The notes: generated from the letters alone by a model not told the origin. Counted from the stretch's first letter, positions 52,272 to 61,121 are shown. The stretch: DNA of 64,000 bases from Parafrankia elaeagni (GCF_000374165.1 NZ_KB893670.1:310041-374040), one strand, 5' to 3'. Numbers and translations: made by a program.

Positions 52272-52300
52272 GGTGACCTTTGGCATTGGATTCGGTCACC
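52272..52300. promoter_or_regulatory. Inverted repeat upstream of the STAS gene
   Basis: GGTGACC (52272-52278) and its reverse complement GGTCACC (52294-52300) flank 15 nt, about 80 bp before the STAS gene start. It could be an operator or a leader hairpin. Confidence 0.3.
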
Positions 52301-52381
52301 GAAGGGAGCAATACTGATCGAGCCCCGCATCTGAGGTAACCCTCATGCGTCTGTCGTGACATCGCGCCCCTCGGAGGCGAC

Positions 52382-52915
52382 GTGACGCTCACCATCGGCA
52401 AGGAAGCCGACACAATCACCACCGCAGCCGCGGCTACGGCTGTGTCCGCGCCCGCACTGCGCACACAACCCCCGCCGCGACCCGCCTGGACATCCCATCC
52501 AGACCGGGCGGATCGTGCTACCCGGACGACGCGCACGGCCGGCACCGAACACCAGTCCGTCGACGAACACCGCGCCGTCGACGACCGCCGGCTGACCGCC
52601 GGGCCCCTCGCCGCCCGCGTCGAGCTCCGGGAGGAAGGTGCCGTCATCAGCCTCAGTGGGCTGCTGGTCGCCGGCGCCATCGCTGCCGCACGCACCGCGG
52701 TGGACCGGGCGGCAGCGCTGGGGCCGCGGCAGATCATCGTCGACCTGGGTGGCGTGCGGGCGATCGATCCGTCCGGTGCGGTGCTGCTGGGCGCGATGAG
52801 CCGGCACGCGGTCCGCCGCGGCTGCCTGCTGCACCTGTGCAATGCCGGGCTCCCGGTTCGCCAGGCGCTGACCGACCGGGGAGTTCAGATCGAGGTGCCG
52901 GGCACCGCCGGCTGA
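52382..52915 (+). CDS. STAS-domain protein, anti-sigma factor antagonist-like
   Basis: This 177-residue protein has an N-terminal 75-residue disordered region and a C-terminal STAS domain (about 78-177). The phosphorylatable-type loop reads IVDLGGVRAIDPSGAVLL, with the serine where SpoIIAA-like antagonists are phosphorylated, then CLLHLCNAGLPVRQAL. Such proteins release sigma factors from kinase-type anti-sigma factors in partner-switching stress control. No sigma or anti-sigma gene adjoins it here. CGGAGGCGAC precedes the GTG at 52382. Confidence 0.8.
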   Translation: MTLTIGKEADTITTAAAATAVSAPALRTQPPPRPAWTSHPDRADRATRTTRTAGTEHQSVDEHRAVDDRRLTAGPLAARVELREEGAVISLSGLLVAGAIAAARTAVDRAAALGPRQIIVDLGGVRAIDPSGAVLLGAMSRHAVRRGCLLHLCNAGLPVRQALTDRGVQIEVPGTAG

Positions 52916-52990
52916 CTCCGCGGCGCCCCACCGCGGGCCGCCGCGGCCCACCGCGGGCCGGCAGACCTCGACGGTCGCCCCCGATCGCAC

Positions 52991-53006
52991 GTACCGTTAG
53001 GGGGTA
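52991..53006. promoter_or_regulatory. Possible CsoR-type operator half-pair
   Basis: The segment GTACCGTTAGGGGGTA has TACC and GGTA ends around a G-rich centre, about 27 bp before the CsoR-like gene. CsoR operators are G-tract pseudo-palindromes of this sort, but the match is imperfect. Confidence 0.35.
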
Positions 53007-53032
53007 TTTCCGGTCACGGCGCGGGGTGGGCG

Positions 53033-53431
53033 ATGCGGGTGAAGGCCGAAGTCGACCAGCCGGCCGAGGGCCGGTCCGAGAGCGAGCCGGCAGATGCCGG
53101 CGCCGCACCGCCGGAAACGCCCCAGCCCGAGCAGGCCGGGCACGCCGCCGGGCACGGGTACAGCCCGGCCAAGGCGGAGTACACCGCCCGCCTGCGGCGG
53201 ATCGAAGGCCAGGTCCGCGGCCTGCAGCGCATGGTCGACGAGGACAAGTACTGCATCGACATCCTCACCCAGGTCTCCGCGGCCACACGGGCGCTGCAGT
53301 CCGTCGCGCTCGGCCTGCTCTCCGATCATCTGGCCCACTGTGTCGCGCAGGCCGTTGCCGAGGGTGGCCCCGCCGCTGACGAGAAGATCCGGGAGGCGAC
53401 CGCGGCCATCGCCCGGCTCGTCCGCTCCTGA
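53033..53431 (+). CDS. csoR: CsoR-type copper-sensing repressor
   Basis: This 132-residue protein has a 40-residue disordered start and then the CsoR/RcnR helical fold: YTARLRRIEGQVRGLQRMVD, KYCIDILTQVSAATRALQSV and LLSDHLAHCV. The copper ligands follow the CsoR spacing exactly, Cys-X24-His-X3-Cys, which argues for copper rather than nickel or formaldehyde sensing. It should leave its operator when Cu(I) binds. No copper exporter gene adjoins it, so its targets may lie elsewhere or be only itself. Confidence 0.85.
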   Translation: MRVKAEVDQPAEGRSESEPADAGAAPPETPQPEQAGHAAGHGYSPAKAEYTARLRRIEGQVRGLQRMVDEDKYCIDILTQVSAATRALQSVALGLLSDHLAHCVAQAVAEGGPAADEKIREATAAIARLVRS

Positions 53432-53466
53432 GACAGCCGCCGGCGGTGGGCGGGCCACCGCGCCGC

Positions 53467-53973
53467 CTACACGTTGGAGGCCTGGTCGGCGGCGTCCGGG
53501 TCGCCCCCTGACCGTGGGCGGTCGTCGAGGGCCTGGACGAGGCGGCGCAGGGCCGGCAGCGCGGCGACGATCGCCGCCTGGTCCTCGTCGGCCAGAGCTT
53601 CCATGGCGGCACCGATCCGCCGCTCGTGGGCCCGCAACCAGCCGGCGATCGCCTGCTCCCCGGCCGCGGTCAGCCGCAGCGCGGCGGCCCGCCGGTCAGC
53701 GGGGTCCCGCTCCCGCCGGACGAGCCCGGCCTCGGCAAGCTGCGCGACCAGGGTGGAGACGGAGTTCGGCGCGAGCCGCAGCAGCCCCGCGATCTCACCG
53801 ACCCGGATACCGTCCCGTTCGGCCACGCACTGGAGCAGCTCCACCTGGGCCATCGGCAGCGACTCCCACGGAATGTCAGCCCGGACGCTGGTGCGCAGCA
53901 CCCGCCGCAGACGTGTGACGACTTCGGTGAGGTTCGCAGCTGTCGCGACGGCGGCATCCTGATCGACGCTCAT
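53467..53973 (-). CDS. MarR family transcriptional regulator
   Basis: This 168-residue winged-helix dimer of the MarR type has MAQVELLQCVAERDGIRVGE then IAGLLRLAPNSVSTLVAQLA as the recognition helix, with GLVRRERDPADRRAAALRLT as the wing. Flanking helices form the dimer interface. MarR proteins commonly repress drug pumps or stress genes and respond to small phenolic ligands. It is divergent from the AlkB-like gene (76 bp between starts), and the MFS pump gene lies just beyond, both plausible targets. The ATG at 53973 is used. Confidence 0.87.
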   Translation of the reverse strand: MSVDQDAAVATAANLTEVVTRLRRVLRTSVRADIPWESLPMAQVELLQCVAERDGIRVGEIAGLLRLAPNSVSTLVAQLAEAGLVRRERDPADRRAAALRLTAAGEQAIAGWLRAHERRIGAAMEALADEDQAAIVAALPALRRLVQALDDRPRSGGDPDAADQASNV

Positions 53974-54049
53974 GACCGGAGAAGGTAGCGCGCGGCGAGG
54001 ACGACCGGAGCACTGCTCAGGCTGACCTGGCCCGGGGTAGCGTCGGTTG

Positions 54050-54805
54050 ATGGCCGACCATGCGAGGGCCGACGGGACGAGCACCACGACGGCCGCCACC
54101 GGCGCCACCGATGTGACCGATGTGACCGATGTGACCGACGGGTGTGGCGGGCCGGGTGTCGATCCGGCCGCGGTGTTCGAACGGGTGCACCTCGACGCGA
54201 CATCCTGGGTGGATGTGGCCCGCGGGTGGATCATGGAGTCCGACACGCTCTACCAGACGGTGCGGGACGGGACGTCCTGGCGCCAGGGCACGATGTGGCG
54301 GTATGAACGCCACGTCACCGAACCGCGGCTGAGCGCCTTCATCCGCAGCGGGAGCCCGGTCCCGTTCCCGGGGCTGCTGGACGCCTACCGCGGGCTGCGG
54401 CGGCGCTACGGCGTCGACTTCGACGGCTACGGGATGTCCTGGTACCGGGACGGGAACGACGCTGTAGCCTTCCACCGCGACCGGGAGATGCGCTGGCTCG
54501 ACGAGACGGTCATCGCGATTCTCACCCTGGGTGCGCGGCGCCCGTTCCTGGTGAAGTCCCGGCACCTCCCGCCCGGGCGCAGGCTGCTCAACGACCCGTT
54601 CGCCGACCGCGGGCATGACTTCGCCCCCCGCGGCGGAGACCTGCTGGTGCTCGGCGGGCGGGCGCAGGCCGACTGGCTGCACGCCGTTCCGCGGGTGGGC
54701 GGTGCCGTCGGCGGGCGCATCTCCGTCCAGTGGCGGTGGACGTCCCGCGCGGGCCGCCCGGAGATCGGGCCGGGCTACGGGGCCGCGCGGATGTTCTCCC
54801 GCTGA
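54050..54805 (+). CDS. AlkB-like Fe(II)/2-oxoglutarate dioxygenase
   Basis: This 251-residue protein contains the AlkB core. YGMSWYRDGNDAVAFHRDRE holds the first two iron ligands (HXD), and DLLVLGGRAQADWLHAVPRV holds the third (His). RISVQWRWT supplies the 2-oxoglutarate Arg, and RRPFLVKS is the usual turn. The family removes alkyl lesions from nucleic acid bases. The first 45 residues are disordered and include a triple DVT repeat from three 9-bp units. The ATG at 54050 follows an in-frame TTG. The 3' end overlaps the converging MFS gene by 31 bp. Confidence 0.85.
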   Translation: MADHARADGTSTTTAATGATDVTDVTDVTDGCGGPGVDPAAVFERVHLDATSWVDVARGWIMESDTLYQTVRDGTSWRQGTMWRYERHVTEPRLSAFIRSGSPVPFPGLLDAYRGLRRRYGVDFDGYGMSWYRDGNDAVAFHRDREMRWLDETVIAILTLGARRPFLVKSRHLPPGRRLLNDPFADRGHDFAPRGGDLLVLGGRAQADWLHAVPRVGGAVGGRISVQWRWTSRAGRPEIGPGYGAARMFSR

Positions 54806-56307
54806 CGCGGGCCCCGCTGACCAGCACGGCCCCTCCCGCCCGCCCGAGCCACCGGACCGGCGCCGGTGTCCGCGGGTGCGGGTGCGGGCGCGGGCGCACC
54901 GGCGGACGCCGCCAGACCGGCCGCGACGAGACCGGCCACGGCCAGCAGAACCATCGTCACGCGGAAACCGCCGGCAGCGTAGGCGAGCGCCGACACGGAG
55001 ACGCCCAGGGCGGTGCCCAGGCCCCGGGTCATGTTGACCACCCCGCTCGCCATTCCGCTCTGCCAGGCGGGGACGACGCTCATGATGGCCGCGTTGTTCG
55101 ACGGGGTGAACAGGCCGAGACCGCATCCGACGAGCATCAGCGCCGGCAGCCCGACCGCCGGCCCGCTGCCACCCGCGGCCAGCAGCAGCAGACCGGCCGC
55201 CACGCAGAGCATCGCCCCGACCGTCACCGCCCGGGCGCCGAACCTGGTGACCAGTGTCGACGCGACCGGTGCGGCCAGGCCGATCGAGACCGGCAGCACG
55301 GCCAGCAGCAGGCCGACGGCGACAGCGCTCGCCTCCGAATGCTGCGGGATGGCGAGAAGCAGGCCGAACAGCACGAGGAACGACAGCGCCCCCGCCAGCA
55401 GCCGCAGCCCGATCCGGCGGCAGCCCACCACCGCCAGGTCGACCATCGGGTGGTCCGTCCGTGCCTCCCGGCGGGCGAACAGCACAGTGCACAGGACTGC
55501 GACCAGGACGAGCGCTGCCACAGCCGGCGCCGTGACCGGGCCGGACAGCGACGCGGCCGCCGACAGTGCCAGCAGCACCGCTGAGACCGCGGGCACGAGC
55601 AGCCCCAGGCCCGGCCAGTCGAAAGGCGCCCGCGGGGCGCGCTGGTGTGTCCGGGGCAGCAGGATGACGCCGAGTACCAGACCGAGCAGGCCGGCGGGGA
55701 TGTGCGCCCAGAAGATCCAGCGCCACCCGCCGAGCTCCAGCAGCAGGCCACCGGCCAGCGGCCCGAGCGAGAGGCCGAACGCCTGCGCCGCTCCCTGCGC
55801 GCCGAGGGCCGCGGTGAGCCGCTGCGGGCGCACGGTCGTCGCGATCAGGGCCACACTGTTGGCCTGCAACATGGCTGCGCCGAGGGCCTGGGCGACCCGG
55901 CAGGCGAGGAGGATCCCGACGCCGGGCGCCAGCGCCGCGCCGGCCGAGGCCAGGGTGAACAGCGCGAAGCCGTACAGCGAGAGAAGCTTGCGGCCGGCCA
56001 TGTCGGCGAGGCGGCCGAGTGCGGCGATGCTCGCCACCAGGGTGACCAGGTAGGCGAGGCTCACCCAGGTGGCGAGCCCGACGGAGATGCCCAGGTCGGC
56101 CTGGATCTCGCCGAGCGCGACGGTGACGATGCTGGCATCCAGCTGGCCGAGGAAGCTGCCGATGCACACCGCACCGACCGCGAGCACCGACGCCGCGGAC
56201 GACTCACGAACCCGGGCCGGGCGGGCGGGCTCGCGCAGCAGCGCGCCGGCGACCCCGAGCGGCCACCGATCCCGCCACTCGCGGCGGCCGAGGCCAGGGT
56301 GGGACAT
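54775..56307 (-). CDS. MFS drug-efflux type transporter (DHA2-like)
   Basis: This 510-residue major facilitator has about 14 hydrophobic spans from residue 38. Motif A is ALGRLADMAGRKLL (loop 2-3) and a DHA2-like motif D1 is FLGQLDASIVTVALGEIQAD. Motif C-like GLSLGPLAGGLLLELGGWRW follows at span 5. Such proton-driven pumps export cationic or amphiphilic drugs. AGAGGAATATGGGG precedes the ATG. The tail is Ala/Pro- then Arg/Gly-rich and is the part that overlaps the AlkB-like gene end to end. Control by the nearby MarR protein is likely by context. Confidence 0.85.
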   Translation of the reverse strand: MSHPGLGRREWRDRWPLGVAGALLREPARPARVRESSAASVLAVGAVCIGSFLGQLDASIVTVALGEIQADLGISVGLATWVSLAYLVTLVASIAALGRLADMAGRKLLSLYGFALFTLASAGAALAPGVGILLACRVAQALGAAMLQANSVALIATTVRPQRLTAALGAQGAAQAFGLSLGPLAGGLLLELGGWRWIFWAHIPAGLLGLVLGVILLPRTHQRAPRAPFDWPGLGLLVPAVSAVLLALSAAASLSGPVTAPAVAALVLVAVLCTVLFARREARTDHPMVDLAVVGCRRIGLRLLAGALSFLVLFGLLLAIPQHSEASAVAVGLLLAVLPVSIGLAAPVASTLVTRFGARAVTVGAMLCVAAGLLLLAAGGSGPAVGLPALMLVGCGLGLFTPSNNAAIMSVVPAWQSGMASGVVNMTRGLGTALGVSVSALAYAAGGFRVTMVLLAVAGLVAAGLAASAGAPAPAPAPADTGAGPVARAGGRGRAGQRGPRQRENIRAAP

Positions 56308-56376
56308 GACCCCATATTCCTCTGTGACAGAGGTATCTGTCGACGCGAGCCGGTGATCTCACATCCCGCCACGTTG

Positions 56377-59300
56377 TCAGGTGGACGGGCAGGGCGGGTC
56401 GAAGTGGCGGCTACCGACATGAAGACGCCACTCGGAGCGGGTGATCGTTTTCTGGGAGCGCGCGCAGACGTTGTCCCTCGCGGCACCGGGACTGAGATCC
56501 CAGAGGCGGGCGGCGTTGCCGTCCGCGACGGCGAGCGAACGGCCGTCGGCCGCGGCCAGCGCCAGCGCGACCGGCTGGCCGGCTGTCCCTGCCGGTGCCG
56601 GCAGGGACAGGCTCGCCCGCGACGACGGGCGGACCGGATTGGACAGGTCCCACAGCGCGACGTCGCCGCCGCCGGCCGTGGGCCCGACCAGGAGCGCATG
56701 GCTGTCCGGCGAGAAGGCCACGGCACCGGCACCACCCGTGGGGGTGAAGGACGTCACCCGTCGCAGACCCCGCGGGTCACGGGGCCGGTAGATCTCCACG
56801 ATCGACCGCGTCCCGGTGGGGGCCGGCACCGACGAGGCGACCGGCACCGACGAGGCGACCGGCATCGGCAGGCCGGCGGTCGAGACCGCGAGGGTGCGCC
56901 CGTCCGGCGAGTAGGAGGCGCCTGTCACCACTCCGTCGCCGCTGCGCTGGCTGACCTGACGCGGTCGACGGGGATCCGCGAGGGACCACAGCGAGAGCCG
57001 GGCGTCGCCGCCGACCAGCAACTGGCGGGAGTCGGGGGAGAATGCCAGCGCCGTGATCGGCCCCGGGGTGCGCAGGACAGCGAGCGCGGCCGGTTGGCGC
57101 GGATCCCGCACGTCCCAGAGCCGCAGCGAGCCGTCGGACGAACCGGTGGCCACCGTCGCGCCGTCCTGGCTCACAGCGATCTCGCCAACCGCGCCGCTGT
57201 GCCCGCCAAGCTCACCGAGCCGCTCGACCGCCCCGTCCACCGACACCCGCCACAGCTGGACGTTGCTCGCGATGTCGCCACCGGCCTCGGCGGCCCCCGC
57301 CGCCGGCTCCTCCGCCGCCCGGCCGTTCGTGACCGGTCCGGCTGCCGTCACCACGATCACGCCGGCCAGCGGGGAGCGCCTGGGCGGCGTCACGTAGCCG
57401 ACGGCACTGACCTGCGGTCCGTCGACCGGAAAGGCGGTGATCTGCCGGCCCGACGCGGGGTCGGACAGATCCCACAGGCCCGCACCGCTGTCGCCACCCG
57501 TCACCAGGCTCAGCCCGTCCGGTGCCACCGCAAGATCATGGACGTCGCCGGTGAGATGGCCGGTCCGCCGGACGCTCGCGGCCACGAGCGCCTGCGCGGC
57601 CGCCGTCGTCGGGGAGATCCGGTACGCCGCCAGCGCGAGCTGGCCGGCGAGATCCGGCTGACGCTCGAGCAGGCCGACGGCCTGGCGGGCGACCCGCCCG
57701 GATGTGCCCGCCGCGGTGTGTGCCCGGACCATGCCAACGGTCTCGATCATCATGGTCATCACGACCGTGACCGCGACCCCGAAGAGGAAGACCGGGAGGA
57801 CGCGGCCCCCGCCGGACAGGCGCGACCGCCAGCCGCCCACCGCCCGTGCCCAGTTCAGCCTGGTGGACTCCCCCGCCCCTGTCTGCGTCGTAGCAGCCGG
57901 TTTCCCTGCCAGGGGCGGTGGTGCCTGCCGCACCGCCTCCGCGGGAGCGACCGGGCCGGGCCTGGCCTCGAGTACGACAGTTCGGTCGGCCTCGGACTCC
58001 GACTCGTTCCGCAGGTCGGCCCCGGCGGCCAGGTCCGTCTCGGCCTCGGCGGCCGTGTCCGCCGCCGAGCCGGGCCCGTCCGCCGGCCGTACCGCGGCGA
58101 CAGCGGCCACCGTGGCCTTCCCGTCGCCTGTCAGGCCCTCAGCTTCGGTCGCCGAACCGGCGCCGGACTCGGCCTGCTCCGCGGCCGCTTCCGGCTCCGC
58201 AGCCACTTCCGGCTCCGCAGCCACTTCCGGCTCCGCAGCCACTTCCGGCTCGGCCGCGACACCCTTGACCGCGACACCCTCGACCGCTGTGCCCGCTTCG
58301 ACCTCTGCGATCTCCCCGACGGACCCGGCCGGTTCCGCAGCGCCGGCCGGTTCCGCAGCGGTCGCCTCGACGGCGCCGGCTGACTCGAGGCGGTCGCCAG
58401 TCTCGGGCACGGTCTCGGGTGCGGTCTCGAAGTCGGCTTCGGTGCCCGGCTCTGCGCCGACCGTGGCCTCGGGCCGGGGGCTGGGGAGCCGCGTGGTCGT
58501 CGTGGCGAGGTCGCTGCCGAGCGCACCGGGGGTGAGCCCGCCGCCGTCAACCGACAGGGGGGCGAGGCGTCCTTCCAGCATTTCCAACAGCTCGGCCGCC
58601 GTTGGCCGGCGAGACGGGTCCTTGCGCATCGCCATGCTCACGACGTCACGCAGGGTGTCGTCGAGGCCGACGAGATCCGGCTCCGCATAGACGGCGCGCT
58701 GCAACAGAACCTGCGGCGTCCCGTTACCGAACGGAAGTTCTCCGGTGGCGGCGAAGAGGACCACGCCACCCCAGGTGAAGATGTCCGACGCCGCTGTGAG
58801 CGGCTGTCTCTGAACGTGCTCCGGGGTAATAAAAGCGGGTGTGCCCATCCCGGGGCCCGTACCGGCACGTGCGGGTAGGGCGACGGTGTTGAGGACACGC
58901 GACAACCCGAAGTCGAGCAGTCGGATTCCACCCTCGGAAAGCAAAACATTCGCGGGCTTCAGGTCGGCCGAGACAAGGCCGGCACCATGGAGCCCGGTGA
59001 GCGCGGACACCAGTCCATGAGCAAGTGCCCACACCTCGGCCCGTGGGAGAGGGCCGGCGTGCGCGACTCTGAATGCCAGGCTGGGGGCATCGACGAACTC
59101 CGTGACGACATACGGGGGCGCAGCCGCGGTGTCCGCGTCGATGATCTCGGCGAGAGTGGGCGGTGCCAGTGCCCGGACAGTCTCCAGGTCGGCCCGCAGC
59201 CGCCGGCGGAATTCGTGGTCCCGGGCGAAGGCCGCGCTGATCACCTTGATGACCACCGCGCGGCCGGCCGGATCCCGGCCAAGATAGACCGGCCCGGTTC

Positions 59301-59448
59301 CCGCCTCGAGGAGCTGTCGTTCAACAGCATACGGACCGATTGAAATCGGCCGATTGCCACGCGAACGTCCGAGGTGTCGCCGGGCAACGACCACAGGTCG
59401 GCACCTCCGAAATATTCGTGAAACCCCGTAACGGGACGTCGCGGTCAC
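56377..59448 (-). CDS. Ser/Thr protein kinase with WD40-type C-terminal sensor
   Basis: This 1023-residue membrane protein starts with a kinase domain (about 36-290): atypical glycine loop LLEAGTGPVYLG, VVIKVI lysine, catalytic loop SADLKPANVLL (HRD replaced by SAD, Asp and Asn kept), DFGLSR, and TPAFITPEH in place of TPAYMSPE. A long Ala/Glu/Pro-rich juxtamembrane part (about 300-535) contains AAEPEV repeats. A single span near 545-568 (VFLFGVAVTVVMTMMIETVG) leads to an outside region of about six WD40-like repeats (SPDGRTLAVS, TGSSDGSLRLWDVRD, GGDVALWDLSNP). The beta-propeller is probably the sensor. The N-terminal 30 residues may be untranslated; the start is uncertain. Confidence 0.83.
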   Translation of the reverse strand: MTATSRYGVSRIFRRCRPVVVARRHLGRSRGNRPISIGPYAVERQLLEAGTGPVYLGRDPAGRAVVIKVISAAFARDHEFRRRLRADLETVRALAPPTLAEIIDADTAAAPPYVVTEFVDAPSLAFRVAHAGPLPRAEVWALAHGLVSALTGLHGAGLVSADLKPANVLLSEGGIRLLDFGLSRVLNTVALPARAGTGPGMGTPAFITPEHVQRQPLTAASDIFTWGGVVLFAATGELPFGNGTPQVLLQRAVYAEPDLVGLDDTLRDVVSMAMRKDPSRRPTAAELLEMLEGRLAPLSVDGGGLTPGALGSDLATTTTRLPSPRPEATVGAEPGTEADFETAPETVPETGDRLESAGAVEATAAEPAGAAEPAGSVGEIAEVEAGTAVEGVAVKGVAAEPEVAAEPEVAAEPEVAAEPEAAAEQAESGAGSATEAEGLTGDGKATVAAVAAVRPADGPGSAADTAAEAETDLAAGADLRNESESEADRTVVLEARPGPVAPAEAVRQAPPPLAGKPAATTQTGAGESTRLNWARAVGGWRSRLSGGGRVLPVFLFGVAVTVVMTMMIETVGMVRAHTAAGTSGRVARQAVGLLERQPDLAGQLALAAYRISPTTAAAQALVAASVRRTGHLTGDVHDLAVAPDGLSLVTGGDSGAGLWDLSDPASGRQITAFPVDGPQVSAVGYVTPPRRSPLAGVIVVTAAGPVTNGRAAEEPAAGAAEAGGDIASNVQLWRVSVDGAVERLGELGGHSGAVGEIAVSQDGATVATGSSDGSLRLWDVRDPRQPAALAVLRTPGPITALAFSPDSRQLLVGGDARLSLWSLADPRRPRQVSQRSGDGVVTGASYSPDGRTLAVSTAGLPMPVASSVPVASSVPAPTGTRSIVEIYRPRDPRGLRRVTSFTPTGGAGAVAFSPDSHALLVGPTAGGGDVALWDLSNPVRPSSRASLSLPAPAGTAGQPVALALAAADGRSLAVADGNAARLWDLSPGAARDNVCARSQKTITRSEWRLHVGSRHFDPPCPST
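56823..56868. repeat. 18-bp tandem repeat in the kinase gene (propeller part)
   Basis: CCGGCACCGACGAGGCGA occurs twice in tandem (56823-56840, 56841-56858) and begins a third time, encoding VASSVP units in a propeller loop. Confidence 0.7.
58175..58264. repeat. 18-bp tandem repeat in the kinase gene (juxtamembrane part)
   Basis: GGCTCCGCAGCCACTTCC occurs three times exactly (58193-58246) with a degenerate unit on each side. It encodes AAEPEV hexapeptides on the minus strand. Confidence 0.8.
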
Positions 59449-59499
59449 ATGGGACGTATCCGCATGCTATCGACGCAGGCAGGCGCCTGAACGGGCCGG

Positions 59500-60342
59500 T
59501 TACTCTTCGCGGTTCCCCAGAGCAGCCGCGACAGTGAGCAACAGACCGGGATGCCGGTACACCGCCTCGGTCGTCAACGGCCCGCCGCGAAGCACACCGA
59601 GAACCTCGGCGTGGCTCGGGACCTGGGTACATCCGCTCCGTACCAGGCCAGCCAGGGTGAGCAGCCCACCCAGGCACTCTTCCAGGACACCCACGGGCGG
59701 CCCGGGCCGGCCCCCAAGCCAGGCCCGATGCTGATCGGGACTCATGATTTCCCACACCACCCGGTCTGTCACCCCCGCGGGCCCCATCGGACCACCCCAG
59801 GGACCACGCGCCCCCTCGCCCGCCCGATGGTGCACAGCGAGGATGTGCGGCACGCGGACCAGGTCCGCCGCATCGCCCCCACCCGCCCCCTCCGCGGGAG
59901 CGCCCATCGCGGGCAGCTCGGGCCGGTGATCGGCGACGACGACGTGCCCGGTCAGGCCGCGCCTCGCACGGGCGTCGTGCAGGCGGCCGGCGAGGCAGAC
60001 AGCGAGCGCGGCCGTGTCGGAGGGCGCGTACCGCGCATGGACGGCCACCGCGGTGAGCTCGGCCAGGCGCACCAGCCCGACAGCCGTCCGCGCCGCCTGC
60101 GCGGCGTCGGCGGCGACGAAGTCGACCAGGGTCGCCCGTTGACCGTGCGCCGGGTCGCCGGGCGGCACCCGGCAGACCGGCGCGTCCGGCGTTCGGCGCA
60201 CCCGGGCGATCGTGATGAGGCCGTCGGCGTAGGGGAGGCTCAGCCGGGGCAGATCGCCGGCGGCAACCGCGTGCGGGTCGGCGTAGCCGGGCGCATCAGG
60301 CACATCAGGCGCATCAGGCGGATGCGGGTCGCCGCCCGCCAT
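59500..60342 (-). CDS. Hypothetical protein
   Basis: About 280 residues, no recognised family, no signal peptide. The N-terminus has DAPDVPDAPG from three 9-bp units (60293-60319). The central part alternates alpha/beta-like segments (ATLVDFVAADAAQAARTAVG, TAVAVHARYAPSDTAALAVC, TGHVVVADHRPELPAMG). The C-terminal third ends LTTEAVYRHPGLLLTVAAAL. GGGGAGGCGG precedes the ATG at 60342; the frame also opens at 60363. It lies between the kinase and the response regulator on the same strand, with gaps on both sides, so co-transcription is uncertain. Confidence 0.6.
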   Translation of the reverse strand: MAGGDPHPPDAPDVPDAPGYADPHAVAAGDLPRLSLPYADGLITIARVRRTPDAPVCRVPPGDPAHGQRATLVDFVAADAAQAARTAVGLVRLAELTAVAVHARYAPSDTAALAVCLAGRLHDARARRGLTGHVVVADHRPELPAMGAPAEGAGGGDAADLVRVPHILAVHHRAGEGARGPWGGPMGPAGVTDRVVWEIMSPDQHRAWLGGRPGPPVGVLEECLGGLLTLAGLVRSGCTQVPSHAEVLGVLRGGPLTTEAVYRHPGLLLTVAAALGNREE

Positions 60343-60476
60343 CCGCCCCGCCTCCCCCCACACGCACTCCAGGTGATGGTGACCCTACAAGTGGTCAACC
60401 ACCCTGAAGCCCGTGTTCACGCAGAAGATCCACAGGAGGGCAACACCCAGCCCGTGAGGTCACCGGCGGCGGGCAG

Positions 60477-61121
60477 TCACTCCGTGCTGCCACCCGACGA
60501 GCGGGCGAAGGGCCGCAGCCGCGCCACCAGGCCGCGTACCTCGGCTCCGGCGGCGGCCAGCGTCTCCTCGTTCGAGGTCGCGGCACCGTCGAGGAGGACG
60601 TCGAGGGCGATGAGGCGCTCGGCGACCTCCGTGATGAGATCGAAGTCGCGCACCCGCTGATGGGCGAGCTCGGCCAGCCGCTCGTTCTTCTCGAACAGCT
60701 CGACGAACACACTCACCTTGGCGCGCAGCAGCCACGGGTCGAACGGCTTGGCGATGTAGTCCACCGCCCCGACCGCGTAGCCGCGGAACGCGTGGTGCGG
60801 CTCGCGGTCGATGGCGGTGAGGAAGATGATCGGGGTGTCGCGCGTCCGGCCCCGCTGCTTGATCCGGTGCGCCGTCTCGAAACCGTCCATCCCGGGCATC
60901 TGGACGTCGAGCAGGATGACCGCGAAGTCGTCGACGAGCAGGCGTTTAAGCGCCTCCTCGCCCGAGGACGCGGTGACCAGGTCCTGGTCCAGGGAGGCGA
61001 GAATCGCTTCCAGTGCCATGAGGTTGTCAGGTCGGTCGTCCACCAGGAGGATCTTGCTCCGTGGCCGTTCCGTGTTTGACGCGCCCGCGGTGTCGACAGG
61101 TCCGCCGGTCCGCTCGGTCAC
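60477..61121 (-). CDS. Response regulator with C-terminal coiled-coil
   Basis: This 214-residue protein has a receiver domain at about 20-140: ILLVDDRPDNLMALEAIL (acidic pair), VILLDVQMPGMDGFETAHRI (phospho-acceptor Asp), PIIFLTA (Thr) and DYIAKPFDP (Lys). A charged helix follows (VFVELFEKNERLAELAHQRV) with no DNA-binding domain or enzyme output. Such stand-alone receivers commonly pass phosphate within hybrid-kinase systems. GGAGGAGG lies before the GTG at 61121. It is directly downstream of the hybrid kinase gene, 139 bp apart. Confidence 0.88.
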   Translation of the reverse strand: MTERTGGPVDTAGASNTERPRSKILLVDDRPDNLMALEAILASLDQDLVTASSGEEALKRLLVDDFAVILLDVQMPGMDGFETAHRIKQRGRTRDTPIIFLTAIDREPHHAFRGYAVGAVDYIAKPFDPWLLRAKVSVFVELFEKNERLAELAHQRVRDFDLITEVAERLIALDVLLDGAATSNEETLAAAGAEVRGLVARLRPFARSSGGSTE

